A stretch of 64,000 bases of DNA from an uncultured Erythrobacter sp. (GTDB taxonomy: Bacteria > Pseudomonadota > Alphaproteobacteria > Sphingomonadales > Sphingomonadaceae), in contig CANMUS010000001.1 in assembly GCA_947501215.1 (NCBI GenBank), positions 620,001 to 684,000 of the forward strand, written 5' to 3'. Both the position numbers and the translations under genes were made by a program. The notes under the pieces were generated by a model that worked only from the letters and a program-made list of their open reading frames with translations, was not told the origin of the DNA and made no database searches. Positions 44,223 to 51,862 of the stretch are shown piece by piece (position 1 is the stretch's first letter; each line of letters begins with the position of its first letter).

Positions 44223-44600
44223 CTACGCCGAAGCCTGCGACAGCGCCGCGCGCAGATCGTCGCGAATGGCCTTCAGGCGCGGGAGGATATCTGCAGCGCC
44301 CCAATAACTGTCAGCGTCGAATTGCTGTGCCGCCGCTTGCTGGTCCGGCACACCCTTCAGTGCCGCTTTTGCCCCCTTCAGCGTGTAGCCCTCGCGGTTG
44401 ACCAGCCGGTCGATGCGTTCGACCAGTTCGACATCTTCGGGACGATAGTAGCGCCGACCTCCGCTGCGGGTCAGTGGTTTGAGCATGGGGAACTGCTGTT
44501 CCCAGTAACGCAGGACATGCGCCTTGATCCCGGTCGCCTTGGCGACTTCGCCGATGGTGCGCAGCGCGCCCGCTTCCTTGCCGTCGTCGAATTGCGCCAT
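44223..44600 (-). CDS. MerR family transcriptional regulator
   Basis: 125 residues. The winged helix LRTIGEVAKATGIKAHVLRYWEQQFPMLKP followed by RSGGRRYYRPEDVELVERI is typical of the MerR-type protein found downstream of ihfA in alphaproteobacteria. There is no long effector domain, only a short helical tail. ATG 44600 has agga 6 nt upstream. It is the last gene of rpmF-plsX-fabH-ihfA-merR, separated from ihfA by 8 bp and convergent with the amidohydrolase gene. Confidence 0.9.
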   Translation of the reverse strand: MAQFDDGKEAGALRTIGEVAKATGIKAHVLRYWEQQFPMLKPLTRSGGRRYYRPEDVELVERIDRLVNREGYTLKGAKAALKGVPDQQAAAQQFDADSYWGAADILPRLKAIRDDLRAALSQASA

Positions 44601-44608
44601 GCGTGATC

Positions 44609-44914
44609 CTATCCGTTTGCGATCCGCTCTTTGAGCAGCTGGCTGGCGCGGAAGGTCATTACCCGGCGCGGCGTGATCGGCACCTCCACCCCGGTCTTGG
44701 GATTGCGGCCGATCCGTTCCTTCTTGTCGCGCAGCACGAAGCTGCCGAAGCCGGAAATCTTCACATTCTCGCCGTCGGACAGCGCATCGCACATCTTGGC
44801 AAGGATCGCCTCGACCATATCGAGCGATTCCGCGCGGCTGAGGCCCATTTTGCGGTTGATCGTCTCGGCCAGATCGGCGCGAGTCAGCGTGCCCACGGAG
44901 CGCATCATATCCAT
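44609..44914 (-). CDS. ihfA: Integration host factor subunit alpha
   Basis: 101-residue HU/IHF-fold DNA-bending protein. The family body [49 protein letters not shown] and [19 protein letters not shown] is complete, with the Pro of RNPKTG that intercalates DNA. ATG 44914 has gaagga 5 nt upstream and is preferred over the longer frame. IhfA pairs with IhfB, which is not in this window. It lies between fabH and merR on the same strand, the standard alphaproteobacterial order. Confidence 0.95.
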   Translation of the reverse strand: MDMMRSVGTLTRADLAETINRKMGLSRAESLDMVEAILAKMCDALSDGENVKISGFGSFVLRDKKERIGRNPKTGVEVPITPRRVMTFRASQLLKERIANG

Positions 44915-45032
44915 TCTATCCTTCCCCCTCAGATGCGACCCTGAGTGGTAGTGCGACCCCGTCTTAACTTCGCCAAGCAATATAGGGGCTTGGCGCGATT
45001 CTGGCAAATCCGGCCCTGCCGAAAGCGCAGGT

Positions 45033-45998
45033 CTACATCCGGGCGAGCGAGGCGCCCCAGGTAAAGCCGCCGCCCATGGCCTCGAACATCACGAGGTCGC
45101 CTGCCTTGATCCGCCCGTCGCGCACTGCGGTGTCGAGGGCCAGCGGCACCGATGCGGCGGAGGTATTGGCGTGGCGATCAACGGTCACCACGACTTTTTC
45201 CGCCGGCAGATCGAGCTTGCGCGCAGTGGCGTCGAGGATGCGGGCATTGGCCTGGTGCGGCACGACCCAGTCGATGTCCCCAGCGTCGAGATCAGTATCC
45301 GCGAGCACTTCCTTGAGCACGTCGGCGAGATTCACGACCGCATGGCGAAACACCTCGCGGCCTTTCATGCGCAAATGGCCGACCGTTCCGGTGGTCGAGG
45401 GGCCGCCATCGACATAGAGCATGTCCTTGTGTGTGCCTTCGGCGTGCAGCCGGGATGCCAGGATACCGGGGCCGTCCCCGGCAACGTCCTGCGCCTCCAG
45501 CACGACCGCGCCTGCGCCGTCGCCGAACAGCACGCAGGTGGTGCGATCTTCCCAGTCGAGGATGCGGCTGAAGGTCTCCGCGCCGATCACCAGCGCCTTT
45601 TGCGCCATGCTGGTGCGCAGCATCGAGTCCGCCGTCGCGAGCGCATAGAGGAAGCCCGAGCAGACCGCCTGCACATCGAACGCGATGCCGCCGCCGCAGC
45701 CGAGCGCGGCCTGAACTTGCGTGGCGGTGGCGGGGAAGGTGTGATCGGGCGTGGCAGTCGCGAGGACGATCAGGCCGATCTCGCTCGCGTCGATCCCCGC
45801 GGCTTCGAGCGCGGCCCGTGCAGCCTTGGTCGCAAGGGTGGACGTAAACTCATGCTCGTCGGCGATATAGCGCTGCCGGATACCGGTTCGCTCGACGATC
45901 CAGTCATCGGACGTATCGACGCGCTCGGCAAGCTCGGCATTGGTGACGCACTTCGCGGGCAGCGCCGATCCCGTGCCGGTGATGACCGACCGGATCAC
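45033..45998 (-). CDS. fabH: Beta-ketoacyl-ACP synthase III
   Basis: 321 residues. FabH starts fatty-acid synthesis by condensing acetyl-CoA with malonyl-ACP. The catalytic triad is C113 ([12 protein letters not shown]), H248 (VVPHQAN) and N278 ([10 protein letters not shown]), and the C-terminal [13 protein letters not shown] is typical. The start is GTG at 45998, overlapping the plsX stop as GTGA; a much longer open frame upstream is only a shadow of plsX. It lies between plsX and ihfA. Confidence 0.97.
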   Translation of the reverse strand: MIRSVITGTGSALPAKCVTNAELAERVDTSDDWIVERTGIRQRYIADEHEFTSTLATKAARAALEAAGIDASEIGLIVLATATPDHTFPATATQVQAALGCGGGIAFDVQAVCSGFLYALATADSMLRTSMAQKALVIGAETFSRILDWEDRTTCVLFGDGAGAVVLEAQDVAGDGPGILASRLHAEGTHKDMLYVDGGPSTTGTVGHLRMKGREVFRHAVVNLADVLKEVLADTDLDAGDIDWVVPHQANARILDATARKLDLPAEKVVVTVDRHANTSAASVPLALDTAVRDGRIKAGDLVMFEAMGGGFTWGASLARM

Positions 45999-47032
45999 TT
46001 GGCCACCAGCGTATCGGTTCCGACTTCGCCGAGGTCGTGCTTGATGCGGTTGAGAATGTCGTCCTCCAGCAGCCGCGCGGCCACTTCCACTGCATTGGCA
46101 ACGCCCTTGGCATCGGCGCTGCCATGGCTTTTCACCACGACGCCGTTGAGGCCGAGAAAGACCGCTCCATTGTGGTTGTTCGGATCGAGATGATGCTTGA
46201 GCAGCTCGGTCGCGGGGCGCGAAACGAGGAAGCCGACCTTGGAGCGGATGGAGCTGGTGAAGGCCCGGCGCAGCAGGTCGGTGACGAAGCGCGCCGTCCC
46301 CTCGATCGCCTTCAGCGCGATATTGCCCGAAAAGCCGTCGCACACCACGACATCGCACTCGCCGCGGTTGATCTTGTCCGCCTCGACATAGCCTTCGAAC
46401 TGCATTTCGAGGCCGGTCGCGGCGCGCAAGGTCTCGGCGGCGTTCTGGATATCCTCGGTGCCCTTGGTTTCTTCCGTGCCGATGTTCAGCAGGCGGGTCC
46501 GCGGGCGCGAAATGCCGGTCACGATGCGCGAATAGGCCGCGCCCATGATGGCGAACTGCACGAGGTTGCGCGCATCGCATTCGCGATTGGCGCCGAGGTC
46601 GAGCATGATGACGTCGTTGTCGCCGAGCGTCGGCAGCAGGGCCGCGAGCGCGGGCCGGTCGAGACCGGGCATGGTGCGCAGGGCCAGCTTGCTGATCGCC
46701 ATCAGCGCGCCGGTGTTGCCGGCGGATACGGCAGCGCCGGCTTCCCCGCGCTTCACTGCATCGACGGCCAGTCCCATGCTGGTGGTCTTGGCGCGGCGCA
46801 GGGCTTTCGACGGCTTTTCGTCGCCCTCGATCACGTCCTCGCAATGAAGGATTTCGGACGCTTCGGTCATGCCGGGATGAGTTTCGAGCGCGGCCTTGAT
46901 GCGCGGCTCGTCTCCCACCAGCAGGAACTTGAATCTGTCATGACGGCGACGAGCGAGCGCCGCGCCCTCGATCATCACGCGCACGCCTTCATCGCCGCCC
47001 ATCGCATCGACAGCGATACGCGGCAGGCTCAT
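45995..47032 (-). CDS. plsX: Phosphate acyltransferase PlsX
   Basis: 345 residues. PlsX converts acyl-ACP to acyl-phosphate for PlsY in phospholipid synthesis. Family blocks are [20 protein letters not shown] at the N-terminus, [30 protein letters not shown] in part, [18 protein letters not shown] and [19 protein letters not shown]. It is coupled to fabH by GTGA and starts 27 bp after rpmF, making the classical rpmF-plsX-fabH run. Confidence 0.97.
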   Translation of the reverse strand: MSLPRIAVDAMGGDEGVRVMIEGAALARRRHDRFKFLLVGDEPRIKAALETHPGMTEASEILHCEDVIEGDEKPSKALRRAKTTSMGLAVDAVKRGEAGAAVSAGNTGALMAISKLALRTMPGLDRPALAALLPTLGDNDVIMLDLGANRECDARNLVQFAIMGAAYSRIVTGISRPRTRLLNIGTEETKGTEDIQNAAETLRAATGLEMQFEGYVEADKINRGECDVVVCDGFSGNIALKAIEGTARFVTDLLRRAFTSSIRSKVGFLVSRPATELLKHHLDPNNHNGAVFLGLNGVVVKSHGSADAKGVANAVEVAARLLEDDILNRIKHDLGEVGTDTLVAK

Positions 47033-47059
47033 GAGCGTCTCCGGTTAATCAGCGTGGTC

Positions 47060-47239
47060 TTAGAGACCGACGGCGATGATTTCGCGACCGTTGTAGTGGC
47101 CGCAATGCGGGCACAGATTGTGCGGGCGCTTCAGTTCGCCGCAGTTCGAGCACTCGTGATGAGCTTCGACCTTGAGCGAATCATGCGCACGGCGGTTGCC
47201 GCGGCGGTGGGGCGATACTTTCCTCTTGGGGACGGCCAT
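47060..47239 (-). CDS. rpmF: 50S ribosomal protein L32
   Basis: 59 residues. [20 protein letters not shown] is the universal L32 start, followed by a zinc ribbon of two Cys pairs (CSNC and CPHC). ATG 47239 has gagga about 12 nt upstream. It is followed by plsX after 27 bp. The gene is complete and of normal length; its Cys-containing form indicates a zinc-binding L32. Confidence 0.97.
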   Translation of the reverse strand: MAVPKRKVSPHRRGNRRAHDSLKVEAHHECSNCGELKRPHNLCPHCGHYNGREIIAVGL

Positions 47240-47588
47240 GGCGGCACCTTTTCCTCAAACAAATTCAATCAATTTCGGTGGCCGCCCTAGGGGAAGGTCC
47301 GGCATCGCACAAGTGTGCGTGAACCCGAAACATCCCGACAGGTGCGGTGAAGGCGCGCGCTATAGCGAATTTCATGAGCGATGCAAGCGGTGTGGGGCGG
47401 GAGGTTTTTGAGAAGTGCGGAAGGCTCATCCGATTCTTTGTTTGGTGCGCCTTCGACATCCGTCGAAGGCTTTCGGCACCAGCCCAGTCCCCCACCCCGC
47501 CACCCATAGAATACCGTGCCGTGGGTGGCCGGGTGGGGGAGTGGGCTGGTGCCGCCGCAAGGACAGGACGGATGTCCGGCCCGCACTC
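47240..47588. other. Gene-free interval upstream of rpmF
   Basis: This 349-bp gap between the MBL hydrolase stop and the rpmF start holds no convincing gene on either strand. The part next to rpmF (47240-47280) is AT-rich and may hold its promoter. The distal third is filled by a large imperfect hairpin, listed separately. The open frames crossing the gap lack ribosome sites and recognisable domains. Confidence 0.6.
47455..47576. repeat. Large imperfect inverted repeat (about 122 bp)
   Basis: Outer arms gacatccgtc (47455-47464) and gacggatgtc (47567-47576) are perfect complements. Inside them, 47475-47506 and 47522-47553 pair over 32 bp with only two mismatches (starting ggcaccagccca / ending tgggctggtgcc). 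The loop is about 15 bp. The element could fold into a long cruciform or RNA hairpin. It lies just after the MBL hydrolase stop and upstream of rpmF. It shares no sequence with the other two repeat families in this window. Confidence 0.85.
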
Positions 47589-48266
47589 TCAGGACAACGC
47601 GTAATCGCTCACGAAGGCGTTGGTCTTGCGCTCCTGCCCGAAAGTGCTGGTCGGGCCATGGCCGGGAATGAAAGTCACATCGTCGCCCAGCGGCCAGAGC
47701 TTCTGGGTAATCGCGTCGATCAGGTCCTGGTGGTTGCCCATCGGAAAGTCCGTCCGTCCGATGCTACCTTGGAACAGGACATCGCCAACAATGGCGAACT
47801 TGCTCGGTCGGTGAAAGAACACGACATGGCCGGGCGTGTGGCCGGGGCAGTGGATGACTTCCAGCGTGAGGTCGCCGACGGTCACCGTGTCGCCGTCCAC
47901 CAGCCAGCGGTCGGGCTCGAACACCTCGGCGTTCATGCCGTATTTCGCCCCGTCCTCGTCGAGGCGCGCGATCCAGAAGCGGTCGGCCTCATGCGGGCCT
48001 TCGATCGGCAGGCCGAGTTCCTTCGCCAGCACGCCGGCCTCGCCGCAATGGTCCATATGGCCATGGGTGATGAGGATTTTATCGAGCTCGACACCGGAAT
48101 TAGCGACCGCCGCCTTGAGCTTGTCGAGATCGCCGCCCGGATCGATCAGCGCGCCCTTGTTGGTGGCGGTGCACCAGATGAGCGAGCAGTTCTGCTGGAG
48201 CGGCGTCACCGGTACGATGCCGGCTTTCATCGGAGGCTTCGCGGGGGCTTGGGTACTTTGTTCCAT
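47589..48266 (-). CDS. MBL fold metallo-hydrolase (glyoxalase II-like)
   Basis: 225 residues. The metal motif is THGHMDHCG (HxHxDH), followed by the His of CPGHTPGHVVF and the Asp of AIVGDVLFQGSIGRTDFP and a final PGHGPTSTFG, which are all the ligands of the glyoxalase II/YcbL-like branch. It lacks the C-terminal HAGH domain of true glyoxalase II, so it is closer to YcbL-type hydrolases. ATG 48266 (MEQSTQAP) is preferred; an internal ATG at MKAGIVPV is also possible. It is divergent from the cytochrome gene. Confidence 0.9.
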   Translation of the reverse strand: MEQSTQAPAKPPMKAGIVPVTPLQQNCSLIWCTATNKGALIDPGGDLDKLKAAVANSGVELDKILITHGHMDHCGEAGVLAKELGLPIEGPHEADRFWIARLDEDGAKYGMNAEVFEPDRWLVDGDTVTVGDLTLEVIHCPGHTPGHVVFFHRPSKFAIVGDVLFQGSIGRTDFPMGNHQDLIDAITQKLWPLGDDVTFIPGHGPTSTFGQERKTNAFVSDYALS

Positions 48267-48349
48267 GGTTCGAAAATGGTCGGATTGTTGATCGAAAACA
48301 AGGTTTGCCCGCGCAATCATGTTATGGTCCGTGGAAAAGGAGCCTAGGC

Positions 48350-48721
48350 ATGAACAGTTCGGGTATGATGATTGTCGCCGTTTTCACATTGGCCGCCTGC
48401 GCAGCTTACGATACGCAGCCAGAGACAACCGGCACGCCGGTCGCTGTGGCATCCGCCGAAGTGCCGGCTTTCGTCAGCGGTGTCTGCGGCGAATGTCACG
48501 CGGTGACGCTCGATGCCATCTCCCCCAACCCGCAAGCGCCGGGGTTCGCGGATATCGCAAACAGCCCGGGCGTCACCCGCGAAACTCTCGAAACCTTCCT
48601 CTCAGACGCACACAACTATCCGATGCAGATGGATGTCGACCTGGTGCAAGAGGACATCGAACTGATCGCGGATTACCTGATGACGCTGCAATCCGAGGAG
48701 TATTCCAAACCGCAGGGATGA
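48350..48721 (+). CDS. Small c-type cytochrome, probable lipoprotein
   Basis: 123 residues. The signal peptide ends in TLAAC (C17), a plausible lipobox. A single haem c motif C46-GE-C49-H50 follows, and YPMQMD near residue 100 offers a Met axial ligand, so this is a class I-like mono-haem cytochrome. The gap between haem and Met (about 50 residues) is typical of small cytochromes. ATG 48350 has aaagga about 8 nt upstream. The redox partner is unknown. It is convergent with a small lipoprotein gene. Confidence 0.85.
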   Translation: MNSSGMMIVAVFTLAACAAYDTQPETTGTPVAVASAEVPAFVSGVCGECHAVTLDAISPNPQAPGFADIANSPGVTRETLETFLSDAHNYPMQMDVDLVQEDIELIADYLMTLQSEEYSKPQG

Positions 48722-48737
48722 GGTCAGGAGTGACCGG

Positions 48738-49082
48738 TCAGTAGCGGCGGAATTCGACGATCCGGCCGTCGCTGCGGAACACGCAGTTGAACTGGTCGCG
48801 ATCGCTACTGCGGACATCGATTCGCCCGCGTACCCGCACGAGATCACGGCTGGGACGGTCCACATCGTCTATGCGGATGCGGCCATAGCGCGATGCTTCG
48901 CGGCCACAGGCGCGCACCGCGGCCTGTTCGAAATCGTCACCGCCATCGTAGCCGTAGCGATCATCGTCATAGCGGTCGCTGCCGAGAATACCACCGAGCA
49001 GGCCGCCGTTACCGCCGTAGGCCGCACAGCCTCCGAGGGCAAGCGTTCCGGCCATGGCGAGGGGTAAGAGGATCTTGCGCAT
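48738..49082 (-). CDS. Hypothetical lipoprotein
   Basis: 114 residues. MRKILLPLAMAGTLALGGCAAYGG is a lipoprotein signal with lipobox LGGC (acceptor C19). A Gly/Asp/Tyr-rich linker (SDRYDDDRYGYDGGDDFE) is followed by a small domain with two Cys (RACGREASRYGRIRI and FNCVFRSDGRIVEFRRY), probably disulfide-bonded. This C-terminal pattern (CGxxA...DV...FxCxFRSDGRI) recurs in sphingomonad envelope lipoproteins of unknown function. ATG 49082 has cggaga about 8 nt upstream. Confidence 0.8.
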   Translation of the reverse strand: MRKILLPLAMAGTLALGGCAAYGGNGGLLGGILGSDRYDDDRYGYDGGDDFEQAAVRACGREASRYGRIRIDDVDRPSRDLVRVRGRIDVRSSDRDQFNCVFRSDGRIVEFRRY

Positions 49083-49178
49083 TCGGGTTCTCCGTCTGGT
49101 TTGACCTGCCGCGCCCACCCGATGCAGGAATGACGGAATTACGAGTGCCGTAAGCGTTTGTTCCGAATAGGCTTCCGA

Positions 49179-49868
49179 TTACACCCGCCCGCCCTTCCAT
49201 ACGACCCGGCCGATGATCTCCACCTCGTCGCGCGCGAGTTCGATCGGGGCGTAGGCATCGTTGGCGCTGATCAGCTTGATGCGGCCCGGGGCACTGGCCT
49301 GGACCTGTTTAACGTGCAGCGTGTCGCCGATGCGGACGACATGCACGCCCTCGCCCGCGCGCTTGTTGCGGTCGACGAAAATCTCGTCCCCGCTACGCAG
49401 AAGCGGTTCCATGCTGTCACCCTCGACGCGGATGGCGGAAAGGTCGGCGCCCTCCAGCCCCATTTCGCGCAGCCAGCGACGTGAGAACTGGAAGGTATCA
49501 TAGGAAATTTCCTCGGCGCTGAAGGCGCCGGGCCCGGCCGAAGCCTCCAACGGGAGGCGCGGAACATGGACGAAGCTCTCCCGATCGCTGCCACCGCTCG
49601 TGGCGGCGGCCCGTGGCCGGACGATCTCCCGCGTGGCGATGGTTTCGTGATCGACGCCCAGGAATTCGGCGATCTTCATCAAGTCGGGTTCGTCCAGATG
49701 CCGGGGACTCCCCCGCCCGAGATATTGATGCAGATAGGCGGGGTTGCGCCCGATCAAGCGGGCGAGCGCCGATAGCGTATGCCCCTTCTCCTTGATGATT
49801 TCCCGCAGCCGGGCGCGGGCATAGCGCTCTTCTGGCTCGTATCTGTCCAGCGGCTCCGCAAACTCCAT
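49179..49868 (-). CDS. HTH-S24 repressor-like regulator (LexA/CI family)
   Basis: 229 residues. An N-terminal XRE-like HTH (about 15-75, LREIIKEKGHTLSALARLIG) is joined to a C-terminal S24 domain with the serine S152 (VEGDSMEPLL) and lysine K187 (DTLHVKQVQ) of the self-cleavage dyad. An Ala-Gly pair at A111-G112 (LEASAGPGAF) lies where LexA-family cleavage sites occur. A strong aggag precedes ATG 49868 by 7 nt. It is divergent from two small genes, and two palindromes cover its putative promoter, suggesting an autoregulated repressor inactivated by cleavage or another signal. The inducer is unknown. Confidence 0.9.
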   Translation of the reverse strand: MEFAEPLDRYEPEERYARARLREIIKEKGHTLSALARLIGRNPAYLHQYLGRGSPRHLDEPDLMKIAEFLGVDHETIATREIVRPRAAATSGGSDRESFVHVPRLPLEASAGPGAFSAEEISYDTFQFSRRWLREMGLEGADLSAIRVEGDSMEPLLRSGDEIFVDRNKRAGEGVHVVRIGDTLHVKQVQASAPGRIKLISANDAYAPIELARDEVEIIGRVVWKGGRV

Positions 49869-49902
49869 GGCCGGCTCCTCGATGTACTAGCTCACTGAAA
49901 AT

Positions 49903-49937
49903 TCCTATAGCATAGGATTTTTCCTAGACAAGTAGGA
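49903..49937 (-). promoter_or_regulatory. Tandem palindromic operators over the S24 repressor promoter
   Basis: Two inverted repeats with the same half-site occur side by side: TCCTATAGCATAGGA (49903-49917; TCCTA-N5-TAGGA) and TCCTAGACAAGTAGGA (49922-49937; TCCTA-N6-TAGGA), their centres about 19.5 bp apart, close to two helical turns. On the minus strand a -35-like TTGTCT (49926-49931) and -10-like TATAGG (49904-49909), 16 bp apart, fall one inside each palindrome. This is the classical layout of an autorepressed promoter. The binding protein is inferred to be the adjacent S24 repressor or the small HTH protein. Confidence 0.7.
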
Positions 49938-50007
49938 TTTGGGTTGGAACGTATAGGGAACACGGCGAGCGATTCGCCAGTCAGTTCAGCCAATTGGGAG
50001 CCTTCGC

Positions 50008-50220
50008 ATGCTGATCCGATCCATCGAGAAATTCCTGCGCCAGCACGAAATGGCGGCCACGAAGTTCGGCCGCCTCGCCGCGCACGACCCGCGATTCGTG
50101 CTCGACCTCAGGCTGGGGCGCGAGCCACGCGACCGCACCGAACAGCGCATCCGCGGCTTCATGGCCGGCTTCGAAGCCGCGCGAGACACCAGTGCGGTGG
50201 AGGCTGCCCATGTCGGTTGA
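50008..50220 (+). CDS. Small HTH-like DNA-binding protein (Cro-like)
   Basis: 70 residues, nearly all one helical domain: LIRSIEKFLRQHEMAATKFGRLAAHDPRFVLDLRLGRE in part, then TEQRIRGFMAGF. The pattern (short helix, HEMAATKFGRLAAHDP, DLRLGREPR) resembles a minimal XRE/Cro-type helix-turn-helix, with the recognition helix around DPRFVLDLRLG. It is transcribed away from the S24 repressor across a 139-bp gap with palindromes. Its end overlaps the next gene by 11 nt. The assignment as DNA-binding is from pattern only. Confidence 0.65.
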   Translation: MLIRSIEKFLRQHEMAATKFGRLAAHDPRFVLDLRLGREPRDRTEQRIRGFMAGFEAARDTSAVEAAHVG

Positions 50221-50563
50221 GGCGAAACTCAAGCGCCCCGTCCGCGTCCGCCGCACATCCGGCGACCGTTTGCGCGAAGCTCTGCTCGCGCTAGGCCAGC
50301 ATCATGCTCAGGTTATCACGCATAGCGAGAAGGCCTGGGCCAGTATCACCTTCGCCGGCACGCGGCACTCGCTGGCGCTGGTGTTCGCAGGCGCGGACGC
50401 GGTCGAAGCGGGCGAGCATTTCGTGGCCGAGCTCCCCGATCACGAATTCGCTATTCCCGGTCAACTGGTGGCCGATGTGACGATCGTCGAAGTCGAACAC
50501 CGCATTGCGCCCGACCCGCGGATGGTGGTGCAATGCGAGTTACTGTTGCTGGAGGACGCGTAA
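50210..50563 (+). CDS. Hypothetical protein coupled to the small HTH gene
   Basis: 117 residues, mixed alpha/beta, no signal peptide or membrane segment. It starts at ATG 50210 (MSVEAKLKRPVRVRRTSGDR), inside the end of the small HTH gene (11-nt overlap), so the two are probably cotranslated. A basic N-terminus precedes a region with repeated Glu/Ala/Val strands ending VVQCELLLLEDA. It seems to belong to an uncharacterised sphingomonad family; I cannot name it. Being tied to the HTH gene, it may be a target or partner of the regulatory pair. Confidence 0.65.
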   Translation: MSVEAKLKRPVRVRRTSGDRLREALLALGQHHAQVITHSEKAWASITFAGTRHSLALVFAGADAVEAGEHFVAELPDHEFAIPGQLVADVTIVEVEHRIAPDPRMVVQCELLLLEDA

Positions 50564-50575
50564 GCCGCTGCCCGG

Positions 50576-51514
50576 TCAGTAGCCCGCGTCGAGGTCCATC
50601 TGCGGCTGGACCGGCTCGCCCGCCTCCCAGCGCTGCAGGTTCTCGATGAAGCGGTCCGCGCTGCGCTGGAACATCTTCGACTGCGCGCGGCCCGAAAGAT
50701 GCATGGTGACCTGCGCATTCTCAAGCTCCCAGAGGGTGTGATCTTCTGGCAGCGGTTCCGGATCGGTGACGTCCAGCAGAGCCGCTTCGATTTTCTGCTG
50801 CTTTAGCGCGGTCACCAGCGCCTCCTGATCGACCACATCTCCGCGCGCGATGTTCACCAGCACGGCATTGGGGCGCATGGCGGCGAGCTCGATCTCGCCG
50901 ATCATGCCTTTCGTTTCCTCGGTCGAGGGAACGGCGAGTACGACCCAGTCGAAGTCGCCCAGCTTCTCGCGCCATTCGCCGGGACGCAATGCGCCCTCCC
51001 CGCCCGAGCGGCGCACCGGCATCACGGTCATGTCGAAGGCTTCGAGCCGCGATTTTACCAGGCTGCCGATCGCACCCATGCCCAGCAGCAGGACCCGTTC
51101 GCCAGCGAGTTCGCGCTTGCCCGGACTGTCCATCAGCCATTCCTTGCGGTCCTGCGCGCGGACCACCTCGCGATAGCCCTTCGCATGGGCGAGCATCAGC
51201 ATGACGACATATTCGGCGATGGTCAGAGCATTGATGCCCACCCCGTTCGTGACGACCACGCCGCGCTCCTTCAGCAGGTCGAGCGGCATGAAATCGAGCC
51301 CCGCATAGATCGAGTTAAGCCATTTGAGATTGGTCGCCGCCCTGGCGATCTCGATCATCGGCTCCTTCTCGTTCAAGTCGAACCAGCCGATCTCCGCTTC
51401 CGGCGCTAGTTCCAACGCCTCGTCCTTGCTGGCGAACCAGTGCGGCTTCACCCATTCGGGCAAGCGCGGCTCGACTAGCGGGCGGATCAGGGCGGACAAT
51501 ACGGCTTTGGTCAT
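50576..51514 (-). CDS. D-2-hydroxyacid dehydrogenase family protein
   Basis: 312 residues. The NAD-binding Rossmann motif is LLLGMGAIGSLVKSRL, preceded by the typical ALTIAEYVVMLMLAHAKGY and followed by NIARGDVVDQEALVTAL (catalytic Arg) and the Glu of DVTDPEPLPEDH. At the usual catalytic His position the sequence is VTMHLSGRA, keeping the His. This is a close relative of phosphoglycerate/hydroxypyruvate reductase-type enzymes; the substrate is not determined. ATG 51514 (MTKAVLSAL) is preferred over the longer frame. It is convergent with the small gene pair and close behind the DUF559 gene. Confidence 0.9.
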   Translation of the reverse strand: MTKAVLSALIRPLVEPRLPEWVKPHWFASKDEALELAPEAEIGWFDLNEKEPMIEIARAATNLKWLNSIYAGLDFMPLDLLKERGVVVTNGVGINALTIAEYVVMLMLAHAKGYREVVRAQDRKEWLMDSPGKRELAGERVLLLGMGAIGSLVKSRLEAFDMTVMPVRRSGGEGALRPGEWREKLGDFDWVVLAVPSTEETKGMIGEIELAAMRPNAVLVNIARGDVVDQEALVTALKQQKIEAALLDVTDPEPLPEDHTLWELENAQVTMHLSGRAQSKMFQRSADRFIENLQRWEAGEPVQPQMDLDAGY

Positions 51515-51548
51515 CGGGCGGTTCTCCTCGGCCCGCCTTCTTGCCGGT

Positions 51549-51860
51549 TCAGACCGCCTTGGCAAACCGTTCGCGCCGCGGTTCGGCGATGTCGAGGATC
51601 GCGTCGGCGACTTCGGAGGCGTTCTGCTTCACATGGCTGGGCGGGACCTGCATGATGTCCACGCGGTTCGCTTCTTGCCAGGCATCGCGGGTTTCGTGCT
51701 TCGCGGTCTTGAACGGGTCGTCCTCGATCTCGACCGCGAGATGCGCGTCTTCGCAATAGAACGGCAGGGTGAAGCCGTCGCCGGCATAATCACGGACGAA
51801 TGTCAGCCCCCGCGGCGCGTCTTTCAGATGTTCCCAGAGAAGCGCGTGCGGGTCTGCCAT
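51549..51860 (-). CDS. DUF559-like (very-short-patch-repair-like) endonuclease-domain protein
   Basis: 103 residues. The core FVRDYAGDGFTLPFYCEDAHLAVEIEDDP resembles the DUF559/PD-(D/E)XK type fold, where the canonical pattern is a Phe/Tyr-rich strand, D-F-Y-C and V-E-I-D-G. Here the sequence has LPFYCEDAHLAVEIED: the first acidic residue before FYC is not Asp, and the last is E-I-E, so catalytic competence is uncertain. It begins 2 bp after the cysS stop, suggesting cotranscription. The function is unknown. Confidence 0.7.
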   Translation of the reverse strand: MADPHALLWEHLKDAPRGLTFVRDYAGDGFTLPFYCEDAHLAVEIEDDPFKTAKHETRDAWQEANRVDIMQVPPSHVKQNASEVADAILDIAEPRRERFAKAV

Positions 51861-51862
51861 TG

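Noticed and set aside
46005-46844. N-terminal extension of the fabH frame
   Set aside because: It is a shadow of plsX; the true fabH start is the GTG overlapping the plsX stop.
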